Source: Tragulus kanchil (lineage: Eukaryota; Chordata; Mammalia; Artiodactyla; Tragulidae). Taken from it: DNA of 64,000 nt. How positions within the stretch are numbered: position 1 is the first letter of the stretch; each line of letters opens with the position of its first letter. The stretch lies in contig JAIOJX010000005.1 in the NCBI GenBank assembly GCA_022376925.1, positions 14,598,501 through 14,662,500 of the forward strand, in the 5' to 3' direction. A model generated the notes under the pieces. It worked only from the letters and a program-made list of their open reading frames with translations, was not told the origin of the DNA and searched no databases. A program made the translations under genes and the position numbers. Of the stretch, positions 24,091 through 34,930 are shown one piece after another.

Positions 24091-24169
24091 CACAAGGTAC
24101 CCCAAAAAACAAAGCAATGATTTGGTATTCTGATGTGTTCTGGATCTTCCCAACTCCACATGTAATCCT

Positions 24170-24295
24170 CTGCCAACAATCACAGAACCACAAGGAGCTT
24201 TTCAGGAATCTGGGATTTGGTCTTCCATCTCAAACCTACTGAATCATAACCTGCATTTTAACAAGATCTCCAAGTCTAAGAGGTACCAGTCCTTA
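24170..24295 (+). mobile_element. MER5A-like hAT remnant
   Basis: GAGCTTTTCAGGAATCTGGG, CAAACCTACTGAATCA and ACCTGCATTTTAACAAGATC are diverged MER5A-like blocks in order. Confidence 0.55.
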
Positions 24296-24506
24296 CAATA
24301 CCATCCTCACTCCGGGGGAAAAACTCAAGACAAGCCTCAGGTGGCGGTGTGCCGCCCGGGGGCCGTGGAGGTGGGAGGTGAGGGGAGAGCCTTCCTCTGT
24401 AGCATTTATCCATTTCTATGGTGTGCATAGTCCTATCTTGGCTGATTTTAAGCTGTCAATGTGGCACCACTAAAGGTGGAGTTGGAAGTGACGTACAATA
24501 TCACAC

Positions 24507-24640
24507 CATGTCCCAGGAGACGAAATACTCAGGGATGCAGGAGGCGGTAATAAAACAATAAGCTCCAAGAGAGGAAATAAACTCAGAGATGCAGTGGCAA
24601 TAAAGTGGCAATAAAACAATTAGGAACAATTAGGAGCTGT
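24507..24640. repeat. Degenerate short tandem repeat
   Basis: Two imperfect about 55-60-base units (GAAATACTCAGGGATGCAGG / AAATAAACTCAGAGATGCAG, each followed by GGTAATAAAACAAT or GGCAATAAAACAAT), with smaller internal repeats (GTGGCAATAAA twice, CAATTAGGA twice). Confidence 0.6.
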
Positions 24641-24844
24641 ACTTATTACCTCTGTTTTTGTTACAACTAATTTAACGGTGAGTTGATATAATTCAATTTT
24701 TAGTATGGCTGTGTGGTACAACTAGGTCTGAATATTCCTGACAGTTGGCTCTCATGAGACGCTATGAGCAGGCTCAGCACCCGCCTTGAAAGGGGGCACT
24801 TTTCACACCTTTGGACCATAAATCATAGATTGTCTCAAAAGACA

Positions 24845-27060
24845 TCTGCACAATGCATCTGAGTATCATTCATTCACACTGATGTCCAAGGAAATATCAA
24901 AGGGAAACATAAAAGATCTGCCGTATTTCTCTCTTACAGCTCATCCTGCAAACTTTCCTTAAACTTTGTCCAGAACAGTTTATAGGCATCCTCTTTGCTG
25001 AGTTCTTCTAGTTTAGAATTTTCCAGTTTGCAGCTGGAACATTTCATGGGACTTGAGTTACACGAGTTACACCCATGAGTTAATACAGAGATGTTCCTAA
25101 GACACCATATGAGTCTTCTTTCAGCTCTTCATTCACAAATTGTTAATGCTTGTTGCTCAATAATCATAATGCCTTGGCCTGAGGTTCATCTCCTCATGCC
25201 TTTTGTTCAGTTTTAGTCAAAGGGAAATTGATAGGCATCACAGCAAGTAAGGACAAAGAGGAAATCATTTTAAATGCTACACAGCAAAGAATCAGTTTCC
25301 TATAACAGAGCTGACCGTTCATTTCCTTAGCAGGATCCGGAGTTTCACCACATTTCCAAGAATCCCTACTAGTACTTTCCGGGTATGAGGGACACAGGGG
25401 ACTGAGGAAGGTCACCTGGCTCCTCATCCCAGATCCTGCATTAACTGTGCCCACCCCCCACCCTGGCCCCCACAGACGCTCCCCATCGAGGTCCCTGAGT
25501 CAGCAGCCTGTAAAATAAAGGGCCTGGTAAATAATCTCTGGATCTTTTAAAGCTTTTAAAAATTTATCGAATTGAGCTTTTAAAAATTTATTCTGGGAAT
25601 GTGTACACGGTGGACAGACTGTACTCTTCTCTATAAAAAATAAACAAATGCCAAAACCAAAAAATAAAATTAAATAAAATGTATTCTGGTAAATTAATTT
25701 TAATTGGAAATGGGATAAAAGGGAAAAATCAGGAAAGAACAATTTGTTGCTCATTTAGGCCGTCTGCCCGATCTGCCTTTTTTCATGGGTGACCCCATGT
25801 TCATGCTTTGAGAAAAACACGCACAGCCGTCCACCCTCTTTCCTTACAAGGTAACAGCTCATAAAATGGGCATCTTCCATAAAAATGATTTGCAGGACCC
25901 ATTTCGCGGCTGGCCCGATGATCCTAAACGTCTGGCTTTCTTCCCCTGACTTCTGCACAATGCATCTGAGTATCATTCATTCACACTGATGTCCAAGGAA
26001 ATATCAAAGGGAAACATAAAAGATCTGCCGTATTTCTCTCTTACAGCTCATCCTGCAAACTTTCCTTAAACTTTGTCCAGAACAGTTTATAGGCATCCTC
26101 TTTGCTGAGTTCTTCTAGTTTAGAATTTTCCAGTTTGCAGCTGGAACATTTCATGGGACTTGAGTTACACGAGTTACACCCATGAGTTAATACAGAGATG
26201 TTCCTAAGACACCATATGAGTCTTCTTTCAGCTCTTCATTCACAAATTGTTAATGCTTGTTGCTCAATAATCATAATGCCTTGGCCTGAGGTTCATCTCC
26301 TCATGCCTTTTGTTCAGTTTTAGTCAAAGGGAAATTGATAGGCATCACAGCAAGTAAGGACAAAGAGGGAAATCATTTTAAATGCTACACAGCAAAGAAT
26401 CAGTTTCCTATAACAGAGCTGACCGTTCATTTCCTTAGCAGGATCCGGAGTTTCACCACATTTCCAAGAATCCCTACTAGTACTTTCCGGGTATGAGGGA
26501 CACAGGGGACTGAGGAAGGTCACCTGGCTCCTCATCCCAGATCCTGCATTAACTGTGCCCACCCCCCACCCTGGCCCCCACAGACGCTCCCCATCGAGGT
26601 CCCTGAGTCAGCAGCCTGTAAAATAAAGGGCCTGGTAAATAATCTCTGGATCTTTTAAAGCTTTTAAAAATTTATCGAATTGAGCTTTTAAAAATTTATT
26701 CTGGGAATGTGTACACGGTGGACAGACTGTACTCTTCTCTATAAAAAATAAACAAATGCCAAAACCAAAAAATAAAATTAAATAAAATGTATTCTGGTAA
26801 ATTAATTTTAATTGGAAATGGGATAAAAGGGGAAAAAATCAGGAAAGAACAATTTGTTGCTCATTTAGGCCGTCTGCCCGATCTGCCTTTTTTCATGGGT
26901 GACCCCATGTTCATGCTTTGAGAAAAACACGCACAGCCGTCCACCCTCTTTCCTTACAAGGTAACAGCTCATAAAATGGGCATCTTCCATAAAAATGATT
27001 TGCAGGACCCATTTCGCGGCTGCTGAGCTGTTTATGATCCTAAACGTCTGGCTTTCTTCA
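24845..27060 (+). repeat. Direct duplication 6 (~1.1 kb x2), overlapping duplication 7
   Basis: Unit A 24845-25943, unit B 25952-27060. Near the end A reads CGGCTGGCCCGATGATCC where B has CGGCTGCTGAGCTGTTTATG before ATCC. Homopolymers differ (AAAGGGAAAAATC versus AAAGGGGAAAAAATC). The end of this unit is repeated a third time by duplication 7. Confidence 0.93.
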
Positions 27061-27079
27061 CTGTGTGGGTTTCTGTTTA

Positions 27080-27760
27080 CGTGACCGTCCGGTTCGAGGT
27101 CGGCCCGAGACCCCGCCGTCGTGGGGTGCCATCCGGGACGCCCCCACCGCCCACCTGTCCTGCAGCGCTTCCTCGGCCTGGAGTGCTACCTCGCCTTTCC
27201 TGCAACTGCCTCCTTCATTCCCCACGGGGTCCGTTAGTCCCAAAGCCAACAGCTTGAGCGTCCGGCTCCGGCAGCAGGGGCAGCGGCGTGTCCCACGGTG
27301 CCTTGGAAACAGAAGACGTCCCCGAAGGAAGCTAGCGCCTAGGATATTTTTAAAACGAACCTGGCCGGGCAGCGGGCTCTCCCGTCCCTTCTCGCTGGAG
27401 AGGGCATCCCAGGTGTGCCTTAAACGCCTCCGACCTTGCAGTTTCCGGTTACAAAAGCCCGATCGCCGCGCAGGTCCCAGGTCCGCGTGATGTTTATTGT
27501 GGCAACAGTTCCCGGCGGCAACTGCCCTAACTTCGAGCGCCTCCTGCCGAGCCTCCGAGCGCGCGAGCCGGGAGAGGCCGGGGCCGCCGGGCGCGGGGCA
27601 GGGGCGCGGGGCGCGCTCGCGGGGGCGCACGGGCAGCCTGGCCGGAGGAAAGGCACAGCGCGCACCATGGGGTGCGGACCTTCCCAACCCGGAGAAGCAA
27701 GACGCGTGCCTCCGCCCAAGAAGGGCTGGGAAGAGGAATTCAAGGTAACAAACAAACACA
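27080..27760 (+). promoter_or_regulatory. CpG island / STMND1 promoter region (first copy)
   Basis: Abrupt rise in G+C and CpG relative to the AT-rich flanks, densest at about 27540-27670 with GCGCGGGG-type motifs, ending at exon 1. It contains a forkhead-like TGTTTAT next to GGCAAC (an RFX half-site) at 27491-27506. No clear TATA box precedes the ATG, as expected for a CpG-island promoter. The long minus-strand open frame through it is a composition effect. Confidence 0.75.
27667..27744 (+). CDS. STMND1: STMND1 coding exon 1 (first copy)
   Basis: 26 codons from an ATG in strong Kozak context (ACCATGG) to a consensus donor AAG|GTAACA, ending in phase 0. The protein begins MGCGPSQPGEARR and ends KKGWEEEFK. 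Gly2, Cys3 and Ser6 fit an N-myristoylation motif with an adjacent palmitoylatable cysteine, suggesting membrane anchoring (inference from the motif). The exon sits at the 3' edge of a CpG island, and a CA dinucleotide run starts 26 bases beyond the donor. An identical copy lies 1083 bases downstream, and only one of the two is likely to exist in the genome. The start choice is firm: length and sequence match the family N-terminus. Confidence 0.93.
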
Positions 27761-27768
27761 CATACATA

Positions 27769-27769
<1 letters not shown>

Positions 27770-27801
<32 letters not shown>
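27770..27801 (+). repeat. (CA)n microsatellite
   Basis: An uninterrupted CA run of about 32 bases starting 26 bases after the exon 1 donor of STMND1; its copy is at 28853. Confidence 0.95.
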
Positions 27802-27804
<3 letters not shown>

Positions 27805-28162
27805 TATAAAGTCTTTTGCCTGGGAGGCCCGCGAGTCCCACGCCTGGAGGCGGCTGGAGCGGGGTCTGCGGGGGCTCCAGCAGCCCGCCTGGTGGATGAG
27901 CTTTGGGTATAAAGGGAAAAATCAGGAAAGAACAATTTGTTGCTCATTTAGGCCGTCTGCCCGATCTGCCTTTTTTCATGGGTGACCCCATGTTCATGCT
28001 TTGAGAAAAACACGCACAGCCGTCCACCCTCTTTCCTTACAAGGTAACAGCTCATAAAATGGGCATCTTCCATAAAAATGATTTGCAGGACCCATTTCGC
28101 GGCTGCTGAGCTGTTTATGATCCTAAACGTCTGGCTTTCTTCACTGTGTGGGTTTCTGTTTA

Positions 28163-28843
28163 CGTGACCGTCCGGTTCGAGGTCGGCCCGAGACCCCGCC
28201 GTCGTGGGGTGCCATCCGGGACGCCCCCACCGCCCACCTGTCCTGCAGCGCTTCCTCGGCCTGGAGTGCTACCTCGCCTTTCCTGCAACTGCCTCCTTCA
28301 TTCCCCACGGGGTCCGTTAGTCCCAAAGCCAACAGCTTGAGCGTCCGGCTCCGGCAGCAGGGGCAGCGGCGTGTCCCACGGTGCCTTGGAAACAGAAGAC
28401 GTCCCCGAAGGAAGCTAGCGCCTAGGATATTTTTAAAACGAACCTGGCCGGGCAGCGGGCTCTCCCGTCCCTTCTCGCTGGAGAGGGCATCCCAGGTGTG
28501 CCTTAAACGCCTCCGACCTTGCAGTTTCCGGTTACAAAAGCCCGATCGCCGCGCAGGTCCCAGGTCCGCGTGATGTTTATTGTGGCAACAGTTCCCGGCG
28601 GCAACTGCCCTAACTTCGAGCGCCTCCTGCCGAGCCTCCGAGCGCGCGAGCCGGGAGAGGCCGGGGCCGCCGGGCGCGGGGCAGGGGCGCGGGGCGCGCT
28701 CGCGGGGGCGCACGGGCAGCCTGGCCGGAGGAAAGGCACAGCGCGCACCATGGGGTGCGGACCTTCCCAACCCGGAGAAGCAAGACGCGTGCCTCCGCCC
28801 AAGAAGGGCTGGGAAGAGGAATTCAAGGTAACAAACAAACACA
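28163..28843 (+). promoter_or_regulatory. CpG island / STMND1 promoter region (second copy)
   Basis: Copy of the 27080-27760 island, offset 1083 bases, within the second unit of the 26823-28991 duplication. Same content, same exon 1. Confidence 0.65.
28750..28827 (+). CDS. STMND1: STMND1 coding exon 1 (second, duplicated copy)
   Basis: Identical to the copy at 27667, with the same ATG context and donor, inside the second unit of the 26823-28991 duplication. If the duplication is an assembly artefact, this and the first copy are the same exon. If real, the gene would have two equivalent promoters and first exons. Either copy can splice in phase 0 to exon 2. Confidence 0.8.
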
Positions 28844-28851
28844 CATACATA

Positions 28852-28852
<1 letters not shown>

Positions 28853-28884
<32 letters not shown>
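28853..28884 (+). repeat. (CA)n microsatellite, duplicate
   Basis: Copy of the 27770 CA run with the same length, which is notable because real old duplicates of a microsatellite usually drift in length. Confidence 0.95.
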
Positions 28885-28887
<3 letters not shown>

Positions 28888-29229
28888 TATAAAGTCTTTT
28901 GCCTGGGAGGCCCGCGAGTCCCACGCCTGGAGGCGGCTGGAGCGGGGTCTGCGGGGGCTCCAGCAGCCCGCCTGGTGGATGAGCTTTGGGTGGGCAGGGA
29001 GGGAGCAGGTGTTTAACTGTTGCCTCAACCGGGCGACTGGGCTAGCTTTTGTGTTTCAAGAGCCCTGGAAGGTGGTCCCACCCCGGGGCAGAGGCGGGAA
29101 TTACAGGACAGCGGTGCGTTCTGCGTGGAGCGAGGTTGGTGGTGATGCTCGGGGGAACGTGAGACTTCCTGGGAGCCGCCATGTATTATTCCGGAAAGTG
29201 GGCCCTTTGGGAATAAGACCTGGAAGAGA

Positions 29230-29395
29230 CCTCCGCAGCCCTCTGGCTGAGCTCTCTTGCATCTCACAAGACGATCCCAAGGCCCAGAGAGGTGGACCAC
29301 TTGCCAGAGGCTGCACAGCTTGTTCGAGGGCACAGCTGGCGACAGTACCTAATGTTAAAGAGTCTCATTCCAGTACCCTACTACTATCCCGTAAT
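29230..29395 (-). mobile_element. MIR-like fragment
   Basis: GGCCCAGAGAGGTGGACCAC, TTGCCAGAGGCTGCACAGC and ATTCCAGTACCC resemble the reverse complement of MIR. Confidence 0.5.
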
Positions 29396-29689
29396 TCTTC
29401 TAGAGACACAAAGGGGATTTTTGTTTCCCCTAGGGTAGGGTCTGGCGGGACGGGCTGGTGCGGGCAAAAATGAAGTCCATGATTCTTTACGTCCTCACTA
29501 CCATCGCGAGAGTCCACAAACAGGACGAGGTATCAAGGTCCAGTGGCCTCTTCCTGGGTCTTTCTGCTTCTCCCATGTCCGCCTTGACCCGTATACCTTC
29601 CACACTAAGACCTGTCTTTCTAAGAAAAACGTTCCCTTTACTGTGCAAACGTTTACACAGTGACGTTACACTCGAATGTCCTCGTCTCC

Positions 29690-29960
29690 TCCCCATCTGC
29701 TCTCATTCCTCTGCAAAACCAAGAAACTGCAGTGCTCCTTTCTTCCAGGCTTCACCACACCCTGGGCCTTTCCCCCATGCCATTTCCCACTTCGTGGAAT
29801 GCCCTCCTTGGAGCCTATTCCTGGTCCTGATGAACTCCTACCTGTCCTTCCGCAGGGAACCCGAGCACCAGTGCCCACTGTGACGCTCCCTGATCACGTG
29901 GTAGATATTTGTTTAAAGCTCCTTTGCCCTCAGACCTGGCCTTCTTGGGAGCAGTTTGGT
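29690..29960 (+). mobile_element. L2-like fragment
   Basis: CCTGGGCCTTTCCCCCATGC, CGTGGAATGCCCTCCTTGG and AACTCCTACCTGTCC resemble the L2 3' part. Copy at 30862-31132 through duplication 8. Confidence 0.5.
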
Positions 29961-30529
29961 TATCTTTGTTATTCATCACTGAAAAACACTTCTTTTTCTC
30001 TCTTTTTCCCCCCAAATATATTAATGTGTCTTTAAAGTACTAATCCATCCTATGTCCTTTTTGGGTACAAAAATCTTTTAAAATTGATGTTAGAGACCTG
30101 ATTGCATAGAAGACTTCGGTAGAAGAAAATTTTCACTATTTGTTTTCTGGTCATTATCCTTTGTCTCATTTCATGGTTATTACTGACAAGAATTTTGTTT
30201 TACATAGAAAGAGGTGTTCTGAAAAGCAGTTCTTTACAAGTGTCAGATACTTGGGATCCCTCTGGGCCAAGCACCCCCAAGGCTGGGAAGGGATTCTGGG
30301 TTTCTTCTTGATCTTTCCTGAGTAAGATAGTCCCTGCCTCTTGCTTGGATTGGTCCAAGACTCCTAACTAGTCTCCCTGGTTGCTTCCTTCACGACCAGC
30401 TTCCACCAGCTCTGTGGCTCCATCTTCCATGTGACCGTCTTCCAGATGGAGCATTCTAAAATAAAACCTGAGTATGTCCACACACTGTTGGAAAAAAGTC
30501 ACTGACCCACTAGGTAGGCACACCAACCA

Positions 30530-30679
30530 GTGGTCATGAATGTGAGGACCTGGGTTTGATTTCTGGATTCACCACTTGTTAGCTGTGTGACTTTGGTCCA
30601 GTTATTCCACCTCTCTGTTTCCTGGCTTCCTTATCAGTAAAATGCAAGTAATAAGAGTTTTGTGTAGAGTTGCTGGGAA
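30530..30679 (+). mobile_element. MIR, cut off at a duplication join
   Basis: CACTTGTTAGCTGTGTGACT and CCACCTCTCTGTTTCC are MIR core, but the copy stops at GTTGCTGGGA, exactly where unit A of duplication 8 ends. Confidence 0.8.
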
Positions 30680-31701
30680 AGAAATTAATGTTCAGAGCTT
30701 GGTATCAAGGTCCAGTGGCCTCTTCCTGGGTCTTTCTGCTTCTCCCATGTCCGCCTTGACCCGTATACCTTCCACACTAAGACCTGTCTTTCTAAGAAAA
30801 ACGTTCCCTTTACTGTGCAAACGTTTACACAGTGACGTTACACTCGAATGTCCTCGTCTCCTCCCCATCTGCTCTCATTCCTCTGCAAAACCAAGAAACT
30901 GCAGTGCTCCTTTCTTCCAGGCTTCACCACACCCTGGGCCTTTCCCCCATGCCATTTCCCACTTCGTGGAATGCCCTCCTTGGAGCCTATTCCTGGTCCT
31001 GATGAACTCCTACCTGTCCTTCCGCAGGGAACCCGAGCACCAGTGCCCACTGTGACGCTCCCTGATCACGTGGTAGATATTTGTTTAAAGCTCCTTTGCC
31101 CTCAGACCTGGCCTTCTTGGGAGCAGTTTGGTTATCTTTGTTATTCATCACTGAAAAACACTTCTTTTTCTCTCTTTTTCCCCCCAAATATATTAATGTG
31201 TCTTTAAAGTACTAATCCATCCTATGTCCTTTTTGGGTACAAAAATCTTTTAAAATTGATGTTAGAGACCTGATTGCATAGAAGACTTCGGTAGAAGAAA
31301 ATTTTCACTATTTGTTTTCTGGTCATTATCCTTTGTCTCATTTCATGGTTATTACTGACAAGAATTTTGTTTTACATAGAAAGAGGTGTTCTGAAAAGCA
31401 GTTCTTTACAAGTGTCAGATACTTGGGATCCCTCTGGGCCAAGCACCCCCAAGGCTGGGAAGGGATTCTGGGTTTCTTCTTGATCTTTCCTGAGTAAGAT
31501 AGTCCCTGCCTCTTGCTTGGATTGGTCCAAGACTCCTAACTAGTCTCCCTGGTTGCTTCCTTCACGACCAGCTTCCACCAGCTCTGTGGCTCCATCTTCC
31601 ATGTGACCGTCTTCCAGATGGAGCATTCTAAAATAAAACCTGAGTATGTCCACACACTGTTGGAAAAAAGTCACTGACCCACTAGGTAGGCACACCAACC
31701 A

Positions 31702-31945
31702 GTGGTCATGAATGTGAGGACCTGGGTTTGATTTCTGGATTCACCACTTGTTAGCTGTGTGACTTTGGTCCAGTTATTCCACCTCTCTGTTTCCCTGGCT
31801 TCCTTATCAGTAAAATGCAAGTAATAAGAGTTTTGTGTAGAGTTGCTGGGAGAATTAAATGAACTCAGTTCACATTAAGTGCTTGTACGAGAGCTTGGCA
31901 CAGAATAAGCACTGAATATTAGTTATTGCAATCACTATTATTCCA
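31702..31945 (+). mobile_element. MIR, full copy
   Basis: Same MIR as at 30530 but continuing through GAGAATTAAATGAACTCAG, GAGCTTGGCACAGAATAAGC and TAGTTATTGCAATCACTATT, its natural 3' end. Confidence 0.85.
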
Positions 31946-31984
31946 ATTATTTAGGTGAGATGAAAGGTTAAGGTCTTAGCACAC

Positions 31985-32400
31985 CTTGCTAGCCCCCCTC
32001 AAGCTGTTGCCTCTCAAATTCCCCAATTTCATCTCTCCCTACCCTTCTGTTCCAGTTAAACCTCCCCTCGTGTTCCCCAGCCCCATTCTCTTCCTGCTTC
32101 TGTGCCTTTGCCCCGATGGGCGCTTTCCCTCAGAGCTTTTCCATAGGCAAATATGCCCCTGGGTTTTCACAGGACTCAAGACCACTCTTCTCGACAGCCC
32201 TGCCCCTCCCCCCATGCTAGCAGAGTGGACCTTAGTCCTTCTTCCATCACATTTCAGAGCATTTATGGTGCCTATTTATTTCCATGTTTGCCTCCTATCC
32301 TAAGCTATGACTGAGGAAGAGAACTGGTTTTTGTCTTTGTGTCGCCAATGCTTGTCTCAGTGCTTGGAGCAAAGCAGACGTTAACGAATGCTTTTTGGGT
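31985..32400 (+). mobile_element. L2 3' region
   Basis: CTTCTGTGCCTTTGCCCCGA, TTTTTGTCTTTGTGTCGCC and CAGTGCTTGGAGCAAAGCAG follow the L2 3' end order. Confidence 0.6.
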
Positions 32401-33633
32401 GCCTGCGTGTCCCTCCCAGCTCCCCACACTCCTTAGTGTCTTCTTGTCTCCTAGTAGCACAACTAGACTAGTGACAGCCAGCAAAGAGGGCATTCAATAT
32501 TAAAATGATCTGAAAATAGACTCCGAATTGACTCTTTCCCTACTTCAAACATTTGACTTTGGAAATCTGATCTAGGAAAAGTGTAATTATTCATTACATA
32601 CTCTCTGGCTGTCAGAACAGTACTTTTTGCTGCCTTCATAAGAGCATAGAGCTTGGGAGTTCACGTTTCTCACTAGTCTTTTAAATGAGATGAACACATT
32701 TGCTTGCATGAGATAGGTATGTTTCTTAGCAGTGCCACTTTAAAACAGTCTGAATCAAACTTCTTGAGATTTGCCTACAGACTTTCAGTTCACTTTACCT
32801 TCACGTGGCAAGAATGCCTGGTAATAAAATAATGCATAATAAACAATGGGAAATTATCCTTAGGAGAAATGCTCTCCTTCCATGTGATTACCTCAAAGCT
32901 GCTTGCCTAATATAAAAGGGGAGAGGCTAGATTGGAATGGATGATCTCTGAGTAACCTTCACAGCTTTCCCCTGAACTTTGACAGGACAATTCTAGTTTG
33001 CTGCCAGCCAGGTCATAGAGAATAGCAGGTGCATAGAGAATAGCAGGTGCGACGAGACATTAAGAAATACACACACACATACAGACAGAGAGAAAGGATG
33101 GAAATGGGAGGCTCGAGACGTCTTGGGTCAAGAGCCACGAACATGTTCACACAGTCCACTTTTATTGAGCGCTTAAACATCCAGGTGTTTGCAGGGAATG
33201 ATAGAATAAGCACAGGCTGAAACTCACAGCCCTAGTCAATAATTATCCTCGTGACTCTTAAGTTGTTATCTCCTAATGGAAAGGGCATGCTACAGCTGAG
33301 AGGCAACTAGACCAGTAAGAAATTCAGTCTGTTCTCGTGCAGGCAGGGTTTTAACGTGCGCGGACTCCGTGTTCCAAAGTGCACAGCAGACCTCCCACCT
33401 GTGGCAGATAAGTATGACCCAGCTAATGAGCCCATGTGAATCAACTTGTTGTTGTCTTAGTTCTTTCTGTTATGTTTCTTATAGTTGTTTTCTGTCATTC
33501 TGAGATGTTTTTCCTCATAGCTCAGCCAAGGCTATAAAAACCTCCACTGGCTTGTTTCCCTTTGCAATCAGTAAAAGAGGCTACCTTTTTAAAGTGCAAT
33601 TCAAAAAAAATTTTATTTCTCTGGTTTTTTGTT
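32401..33633. other. STMND1 intron 1, nothing recognised
   Basis: Unique sequence and the start of duplication 9. A possible diverged L2 piece lies near 33165 (TTTATTGAGCGCTTAAACAT). Confidence 0.45.
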
Positions 33634-34907
33634 GCTTGCATGCTAAGTTGCTTCAGTCGTGTCCAACTCTTTTCGACCCCATGGACTGCAGCCCATCAGG
33701 CTCCTTGGTCCATGGGATTCTTCAGGCAGGAACACCGGAGTGGGTTGCCATGCCCTCCTCCAGGGGATCTTCCCAACCCAGGAATCGAACCCACATCTCT
33801 TAGTCTAACCTGTATCAGCAGGCAGGTGCTTTACGGCCCCCCTTTAAAACAAAGACTGCTTCAGTTCTCTTTACCTTCACGTGGCAAGAATGCCTGGTAA
33901 TAAAATAATGCATAATAAACAATGGGAAATTATCCTTAGGAGAAATGCTCTCCTTCCATGTGATTACCTCAAAGCTGCTTGCCTAATATAAAAGGAGAGG
34001 CTAGATTGGAATGGATGATCTCTGAGTAACCTTCACAGCTTTCCCCTGAACTTTGACAGGACAATTCTAGTTTGCTGCCAGCCAGGTCATAGAGAATAGC
34101 AGGTGCATAGAGAATAGCAGGTGCGACGAGACATTAAGAAATACACACACACATACAGACAGAGAGAAAGGATGGAAATGGGAGGCTCGAGACGTCTTGG
34201 GTCAAGAGCCACGAACATGTTCACACAGTCCACTTTTATTGAGCGCTTAAACATCCAGGTGTTTGCAGGGAATGATAGAATAAGCACAGGCTGAAACTCA
34301 CAGCCCTAGTCAATAATTATCCTCGTGACTCTTAAGTTGTTATCTCCTAATGGAAAGGGCATGCTACAGCTGAGAGGCAACTAGACCAGTAAGAAATTCA
34401 GTCTGTTCTCGTGCAGGCAGGGTTTTAACGTGCGCGGACTCCGTGTTCCAAAGTGCACAGCAGACCTCCCACCTGTGGCAGATAAGTATGACCCAGCTAA
34501 TGAGCCCATGTGAATCAACTTGTTGTTGTCTTAGTTCTTTCTGTTATGTTTCTTATAGTTGTTTTCTGTCATTCTGAGATGTTTTTCCTCATAGCTCAGC
34601 CAAGGCTATAAAAACCTCCACTGGCTTGTTTCCCTTTGCAATCAGTAAAAGAGGCTACCTTTTTAAAGTGCAATTCAAAAAAATTGTATTTCTCTGGTTT
34701 TTTGTTGCTTGCATGCTAAGTTGCTTCAGTCGTGTCCAACTCTTTTCGACCCCATGGACTGCAGCCCATCAGGCTCCTTGGTCCATGGGATTCTTCAGGC
34801 AGGAACACCGGAGTGGGTTGCCATGCCCTCCTCCAGGGGATCTTCCCAACCCAGGAATCGAACCCACATCTCTTAGTCTAACCTGTATCAGCAGGCAGGT
34901 GCTTTAC
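32784..34907 (+). repeat. Direct duplication 9 (~1.05 kb x2)
   Basis: Unit A 32784-33834, unit B 33860-34907. A Bov-tA SINE is cut mid-element at the end of A and complete in B. Small differences: AAAAGGGGAGAGG versus AAAAGGAGAGG, and an A-run/TTTT to TTGT change. Confidence 0.94.
33634..33834 (-). mobile_element. Bov-tA SINE, cut off at a duplication join
   Basis: GCATGCTAAGTTGCTTCAGT, GGAGTGGGTTGCCATGCC and GGAATCGAACCCACATC, stopping at GTGCTTTAC where unit A of duplication 9 ends. Confidence 0.88.
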
Positions 34908-34930
34908 CCCTGGCGCCACCTGGGAAGCCC
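34707..34930 (-). mobile_element. Bov-tA SINE, full copy
   Basis: Same element as at 33634, here complete to GCGCCACCTGGGAAGCCC (the tRNA-like 5' end on the minus strand). Confidence 0.9.

Larger units (their letters stand above)
26823..28991 (+). repeat. Direct duplication 7 (~1.08 kb x2), carrying STMND1 promoter and exon 1
   Basis: Unit A 26823-27908 abuts unit B 27909-28991 with no spacer. It carries the CpG island, exon 1 and the CA run. The stretch around 26823-27060 is shared with duplication 6, giving three copies (about 25.73, 26.82 and 27.91 kb). Confidence 0.95.
29529..31851 (+). repeat. Direct duplication 8 (~1.15 kb x2)
   Basis: Unit A 29529-30679, unit B 30701-31851, spacer of 21 bases. 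One homopolymer difference (TTTCCTGG versus TTTCCCTGG). A MIR element is cut off at the end of A but continues to its natural end after B, so A is the truncated copy. Confidence 0.94.

Noticed and set aside
28141..29028. Minus-strand open frame of 295 residues (and its 247-residue partner at 27058-27801)
   Set aside because: Lies antisense through the CpG island and the CA run (giving a Val-Cys repeat). It is open because of high G+C, resembles no family, and overlaps STMND1 exon 1 and its promoter.
29458..30035. 141- and 119-residue frames (copies at 30642 and 30848)
   Set aside because: L2-like sequence without codon constraint; both appear twice through duplication 8.
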